From: Anaerolineaceae bacterium | GTDB taxonomy: Bacteria; Chloroflexota; Anaerolineae; Anaerolineales; Anaerolineaceae | Reading direction: 5' to 3' | NCBI GenBank assembly: GCA_003532515.1 | Contig: DOEX01000055.1 | Location: 1 to 10,220, forward strand | DNA: 10,220 nt | In this document: piece by piece, positions 7,283 through 10,220 of the stretch | Position numbering within the stretch: position 1 is the stretch's first letter | How the letters are laid out: the number at the start of each line of letters is the position of its first letter | Made by a program: the position numbers and the translations under genes | Notes under the pieces: generated by a model | The model's database searches: none | What the model was told of the DNA's origin: nothing | The model's input: the letters and a program-made list of their open reading frames with translations, nothing else

Positions 7283-8679
7283 AGTGGTTTATCAACTCCA
7301 GTAAAATGTAACTGAAAAGTTGTTCCAGATCCAATTTGACTGGAGGCTTCAATTGTCCCATGATGGGTCCTTACAATTTCATGAACTATCGCCAGCCCTA
7401 ATCCAAAACCCTGGGTCGTGCGCGACTCATCCACCCGATAAAAACGCTCGAAAATATGAGGAAGATGTTTTGGGTCAATCCCACGGCCGGTATCAGAAAT
7501 GAGGATATCAATGTTTTTTCTGGCACCACGCACGGCATTTACGAAGATTTCACCTTTTTCTGTATATTTGATGGCATTGTCCAGCAGATTCACAAACGCT
7601 CGGATCAAAGCATCGCTGTCACCTATGATAAAAAGATCGTTCTGGATATCAGATTTGACGGTTAACCCCTTGGATTCAGCCAAAGGGCGTAAAGATTCAC
7701 TGACATCAGTGAGCAGGTTGGATAGATTCACTTCTTCGTAAGGTGTAGCGGGTCGCGCATCACCACGAGCAATGTAGAGTAAATCCTCAGTTAATGCTCG
7801 CAGCCGATCTGTCTCTTCCGATAAATCATCCATTGCCGTTTCATATTCTTCCGGGGGTCGTTTTCTTTCACGGGTAACATTCAGGATCGCTTGCATGGCT
7901 GCCAGAGGTGTCCGCAGTTCGTGTGAGGCATCTGATGTAAATTGGTGTTCACGATTGAACCCTTCTTCAAGACGTGAGAGCATGTTGTCAAAAGTTGTTG
8001 CCAGACGTCCAATTTCATCATCAATTCCCTGCAGATTAAGACGAGCTGATAGATCTTCAGTAGAAATTCTTTGTGCCGTTTGGGTGATTTGATCAATTGG
8101 GGATAGCGCTCGCGCTGCCAGAAAATAACCACTAAGCGCTGAAACGATTAAAAGTACAGGGATACTAATTAACAATGCTAACAGCAGGCGATCCAAAGTT
8201 TCATGGAGAGTTCCCAGACTCTGCATCACCTGAATGATCCCTATGATGTTTTGATTTTCCATGATGGGTGCTGTATAAACTCTTATGGGATCAGAATCAA
8301 TCAAACTAATGGTGCTGAAGCTTGAAATTCTGACGTTTGCATTTTGGATACTTTTAGAATCAACGCTGAGATTTTGATAGGGTCCTACGGACTGAAGAAC
8401 TGTTCCGTCCGGTGAAAGGATGCGAATCGTCAACCCTCTGTCTCGAAGCTCTGCTGCTGAACTTTCTGGCAGGCTGTCTGAAAAATTAATGTGCCCATTC
8501 TCCACATTGACTGCGGCAATTGCCTGGGAGGTGCTCAACTTAATAGAATCATCAATCGAGTTTGCTAACCCCTGCCACAAACTGATATACACAAAAGTAC
8601 CAAAAAGAACCAGGACGATCAGCATCAAACCGGCTGTCCAAAGTGCAAAACGAACTCGCAGGGTTTTAAATCGTTTCAT
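7279..8679 (-). CDS. Two-component sensor histidine kinase (HAMP-HisKA-HATPase)
   Basis: With the ATG at 8679 the protein has 466 residues. TM1 lies at about 15-35, followed by an extracytoplasmic sensor region (about 36-161). TM2 is at about 162-185 and a HAMP linker at about 186-238. The HisKA dimerisation helix carries H253 in SHELRTPL (252-259). The HATPase domain shows the N box NLLDNAIKY (364-372), G1 DTGRGI (396-401), F box ERFYRVD (411-417) and G2 GFGLGLAI (424-431). All catalytic elements are intact, so it should autophosphorylate at H253 and pass phosphate to the regulator encoded upstream. The start overlaps the regulator's 3' end by 14 bp and has no clear ribosome binding site, consistent with coupling. 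A GTG at 8718 would add 13 residues but also lacks one. The sensor region has no recognisable ligand motif. Confidence 0.95.
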   Translation of the reverse strand: MKRFKTLRVRFALWTAGLMLIVLVLFGTFVYISLWQGLANSIDDSIKLSTSQAIAAVNVENGHINFSDSLPESSAAELRDRGLTIRILSPDGTVLQSVGPYQNLSVDSKSIQNANVRISSFSTISLIDSDPIRVYTAPIMENQNIIGIIQVMQSLGTLHETLDRLLLALLISIPVLLIVSALSGYFLAARALSPIDQITQTAQRISTEDLSARLNLQGIDDEIGRLATTFDNMLSRLEEGFNREHQFTSDASHELRTPLAAMQAILNVTRERKRPPEEYETAMDDLSEETDRLRALTEDLLYIARGDARPATPYEEVNLSNLLTDVSESLRPLAESKGLTVKSDIQNDLFIIGDSDALIRAFVNLLDNAIKYTEKGEIFVNAVRGARKNIDILISDTGRGIDPKHLPHIFERFYRVDESRTTQGFGLGLAIVHEIVRTHHGTIEASSQIGSGTTFQLHFTGVDKPL

Positions 8680-9361
8680 CCGATTCGCTTTCTGCAGAAA
8701 TCCGGTAACCTGAACCACGAATGGTGTGGAGCAGTTTTAATTCAAACGGATCATCGATCTTCCGCCGCAAATTGCGGATATAGACATCCACTACATTCGA
8801 TTGGTTGAATACATCGTAGTTCCATACATGTTCGGCAATCTGAGTTCGACTGAGAACCCGTTCAGGTTCACGCATCAAACATTCCAACACTGCGAATTCT
8901 TTACTGGCTAATGAAATGAGTTTTCCTCCCCGCTTGACCCTCTGCGTAAGTGTATCGAGTGTCAGATCAGAAATCTGGAGTAGTGTTTCTTTTGGTGCTT
9001 CGTTCGAGCGGCGGGATAAGGCTCTTAACCTTGCCAGCAATTCTTTCATTGCAAACGGTTTGACCAGGTAATCATCAGCTCCGGCATCCAACCCTGCTAC
9101 CCGGTCATCGATAGCATCCCGAGCGGTCAACATTAAAACTGGAACACGAGACCCTTTTTTTCGTAACTCCCGACACACACTCAACCCATCCATTTCTGGC
9201 AGGAGGATATCGAGAATGATCAGGTCAAAGTCGATGGTATTAGCCCAATCCAAGGCTTCCTGTCCGGTATATGCTGCATCCACTGCGTACCCTTGTTCTT
9301 CCAGGCCGCGCTTGACATACGCCGAAATTTTCCGTTCATCTTCCACCAAAAGAATTCTCAT
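8666..9361 (-). CDS. OmpR/PhoB-family DNA-binding response regulator
   Basis: This 231-residue regulator has a receiver domain (about 1-117) with acidic pocket E7/D8, phosphoacceptor D51 in LIILDILLPEMDG, switch T79 and K101 in KPF. A C-terminal winged helix follows (about 125-224), with recognition-helix segment NVVDVYIRNLRRKID and wing IRGSGYRI. No key residue is missing. The ATG at 9361 is preceded by GGAG at 6-nt spacing. In-frame ATGs at 9373 and 9376 are possible but would add residues before the universal MRILLVEDE start. It leads the regulator-kinase-phosphatase unit and follows its own triple-repeat promoter (9407-9450). The same repeat array upstream of the PepSY gene and the ABC operon suggests it controls all three units. 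Confidence 0.96.
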   Translation of the reverse strand: MRILLVEDERKISAYVKRGLEEQGYAVDAAYTGQEALDWANTIDFDLIILDILLPEMDGLSVCRELRKKGSRVPVLMLTARDAIDDRVAGLDAGADDYLVKPFAMKELLARLRALSRRSNEAPKETLLQISDLTLDTLTQRVKRGGKLISLASKEFAVLECLMREPERVLSRTQIAEHVWNYDVFNQSNVVDVYIRNLRRKIDDPFELKLLHTIRGSGYRISAESESDETI

Positions 9362-9406
9362 TTGTTTCTCCATCATGAAGAGCTTAGACTTTAATTCTTC
9401 AAGATA

Positions 9407-9450
9407 AGAATAGCATAAATGGATGAAGCCTGGATGAAGAAAAGATGAAG
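9407..9450 (-). promoter_or_regulatory. Triple CTTCATC direct-repeat operator and promoter of the two-component operon
   Basis: Three identical CTTCATC copies on the minus strand occupy 9450-9444, 9439-9433 and 9428-9422, with an exact 11-bp period. After 9 nt comes TATTCT (9412-9407), preceded by TGC, which makes an extended -10. A start would fall near 9400, about 40 nt before the ATG at 9361. This is the cleanest of the three arrays and implies autoregulation by the encoded regulator. The array begins 8 bp after the T-run of the upstream terminator. Confidence 0.75.
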
Positions 9451-9458
9451 GCCTAGAC

Positions 9459-9494
9459 AAAAAGGCCTCCCCCGGCATTTTTTACCGGGGGAGG
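9459..9494 (-). terminator. Intrinsic terminator of the PepSY gene
   Basis: On the minus strand, a perfect 10-bp stem (CCTCCCCCGG and CCGGGGGAGG) closes a 9-nt A/T-rich loop and is followed by CC and then five T residues. It lies about 30 bp after the PepSY stop codon. The strong GC stem and T-run make this a standard rho-independent terminator, separating the PepSY transcript from the two-component operon. Confidence 0.9.
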
Positions 9495-9524
9495 AGTACT
9501 CTTTCTTTAGTAATTTAAGGGTTG

Positions 9525-10013
9525 TTAATTACCACCCTCAAATTGACCATCACCAACCTGATCTACACCCAGGACGGTACCTGTCATGGCATCCACTTTT
9601 ACGTCGCTGCCGTTCAGGTCAACGCTGAAAACAAGCGTGCCATTTTCGTCATCCAGGGTTGCAGTTCCAGAAGCAGTGGTATTCAAATATGCCTGGGCTG
9701 CCTGCAGTGCTGCATCGGAAGAAATGCTGGGGGTTCCAGTTGGAGCTGCATCCTGACCATCACTACTTTTTGCTTCTACAGGTTCATTTGCTGAATCTGC
9801 AGTAGTATCCTGGGCATGCTGATCGCCAACCTGTTCCTCGACATTATCCGTATCCGGGTCAACGGCCTGTTCGTTGTCGGGAGCTTCTGTTACTTGAACT
9901 TGTGGGGCAGGTGTAGTTCCACTTTGTGCATGGGTTCGGGTAGTGATGAATCCCATTGCTCCAATTGCCATCAAGGCAATGGCTGCCATTGCAATAAACT
10001 TGTTGATTTTCAT
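9525..10013 (-). CDS. Small exported PepSY-domain protein
   Basis: The 162-residue protein starts with a basic N-terminus and hydrophobic segment (about 6-23). A likely signal peptidase site lies near THA-QS (29/30), so it is either secreted or held by an uncleaved helix. Residues about 32-96 are an acidic, Asp/Glu/Gln/Thr/Pro-rich linker. The C-terminal domain (about 97-150) matches PepSY features: a helix SSDAALQAAQAYL, then beta strands ending in DVKVDAMTGTVLGV. PepSY domains elsewhere inhibit proteases or modulate secreted enzymes. The ATG at 10013 has AAAGGAG 10 nt upstream. The frame stays open upstream to 10172, but that extension lies over the promoter array and precedes the signal peptide, so it is rejected. 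It is probably co-regulated with the adjacent two-component system and may act outside the membrane, possibly on the kinase. That role is inference. Confidence 0.87.
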   Translation of the reverse strand: MKINKFIAMAAIALMAIGAMGFITTRTHAQSGTTPAPQVQVTEAPDNEQAVDPDTDNVEEQVGDQHAQDTTADSANEPVEAKSSDGQDAAPTGTPSISSDAALQAAQAYLNTTASGTATLDDENGTLVFSVDLNGSDVKVDAMTGTVLGVDQVGDGQFEGGN

Positions 10014-10092
10014 AGCGTTATTACTCCTTTTACTTGTTTTCTGAATACTGGCGGACATTGGTTTTGATTGTTTTACGTCCGTCGTTAGCATA

Positions 10093-10136
10093 AATATAAC
10101 CGGCGCAAATGAAGTAACCATGAAGCGATTATGAAG
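10093..10136 (-). promoter_or_regulatory. Triple CTTCAT direct-repeat operator and promoter of the PepSY gene
   Basis: CTTCATA (10136-10130), CTTCATG (10125-10119) and CTTCATT (10114-10108) repeat on the minus strand with an exact 11-bp period. Nine nt later comes TATATT (10098-10093), a good -10. No convincing -35 is present. A start would fall near 10086, giving a leader of about 70 nt. Geometry is identical to the arrays before the two-component and ABC units, although the seventh base differs in each copy here. The rest of the upstream region, 10137-10220, shows nothing further that I can support. Confidence 0.72.
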
Positions 10137-10220
10137 ACGGGAAACGAATAGTTTCAATGAAATACCTGGCAAGTTAGTGTAACATTCATTCTGATTATAT
10201 GAAAACGCTGCACCTCAAGC

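Noticed and set aside
9362..9478. N-terminal extension of the response regulator to 9478
   Set aside because: It would run through the promoter array and the terminator T-run. The conserved family start MRILLVEDE with its own GGAG is at 9361.
10014..10172. Upstream in-frame extension of the PepSY protein to a start at 10172
   Set aside because: The extension covers the operator array and predicted -10, lies before a normal signal peptide, and the ATG at 10013 has a good AAAGGAG.
10199..10220. Possible start of a divergent plus-strand gene (ATG at 10199, MKTLHLK)
   Set aside because: Only seven codons are visible and no ribosome binding site precedes it. It cannot be supported from this window.
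1..10220. CRISPR arrays, tRNA or rRNA genes, insertion sequences, toxin-antitoxin pairs or phage genes
   Set aside because: I saw no regularly spaced long repeats, transposase motifs, terminal inverted repeats or RNA-gene signatures on either strand.

Overview
All nine genes supported in this window lie on the minus strand, so transcription runs from high to low coordinates. The layout suggests a monoderm or atypical-envelope bacterium. My best guess is Chloroflexota, class Anaerolineae. The grounds are the alanine-rich GP(T/D)-type coiled-coil repeats in the HlyD protein, the long two-part FtsX permease, the PepSY protein beside a two-component system, and mixed base composition. This is recognition from memory, not a search result, and a Gram-positive source such as a clostridium is not excluded.

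Reading in the direction of transcription there are three transcription units. (1) A small secreted or anchored PepSY-domain protein (9525-10013), closed by a strong intrinsic terminator at 9459-9494. (2) An OmpR-family response regulator (8666-9361), its HAMP/HisKA sensor kinase (7279-8679) and a PAP2-family lipid phosphatase (6611-7282), with overlapping gene ends. (3) A lipoprotein (5860-6528), two different MacB/LolD-type ATPases (5123-5848 and 4453-5130), a 905-residue FtsX-type permease (1721-4438) and a HlyD/MacA-type membrane fusion protein (198-1649). Bases 1-197 hold no gene I can support.

The most informative signal is regulatory. Immediately upstream of each unit there are three direct copies of CTTCAT(A/C/G/T) with an exact 11-bp period. 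In all three cases a -10-like hexamer (TATATT, TATTCT, TAACAT) begins after exactly 9 further bases, and no good -35 box is present. This is the architecture of a PhoB/OmpR-family activator site that replaces the -35 element. The obvious reader is the response regulator encoded in the middle, which would then activate itself and both flanking units.

The inferred picture is a self-contained, autoregulated envelope-response regulon. The kinase senses something outside the cytoplasmic membrane. The regulator switches on a PepSY protein (possible feedback partner or inhibitor), a PAP2 phosphatase (possibly acting on undecaprenyl or phosphatidyl phosphates) and a lipoprotein plus MacAB/YknXYZ-like exporter or lipid-handling ABC system. 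A role in antimicrobial-peptide or cell-envelope stress fits these parts, but neither signal nor substrate can be read from the sequence.
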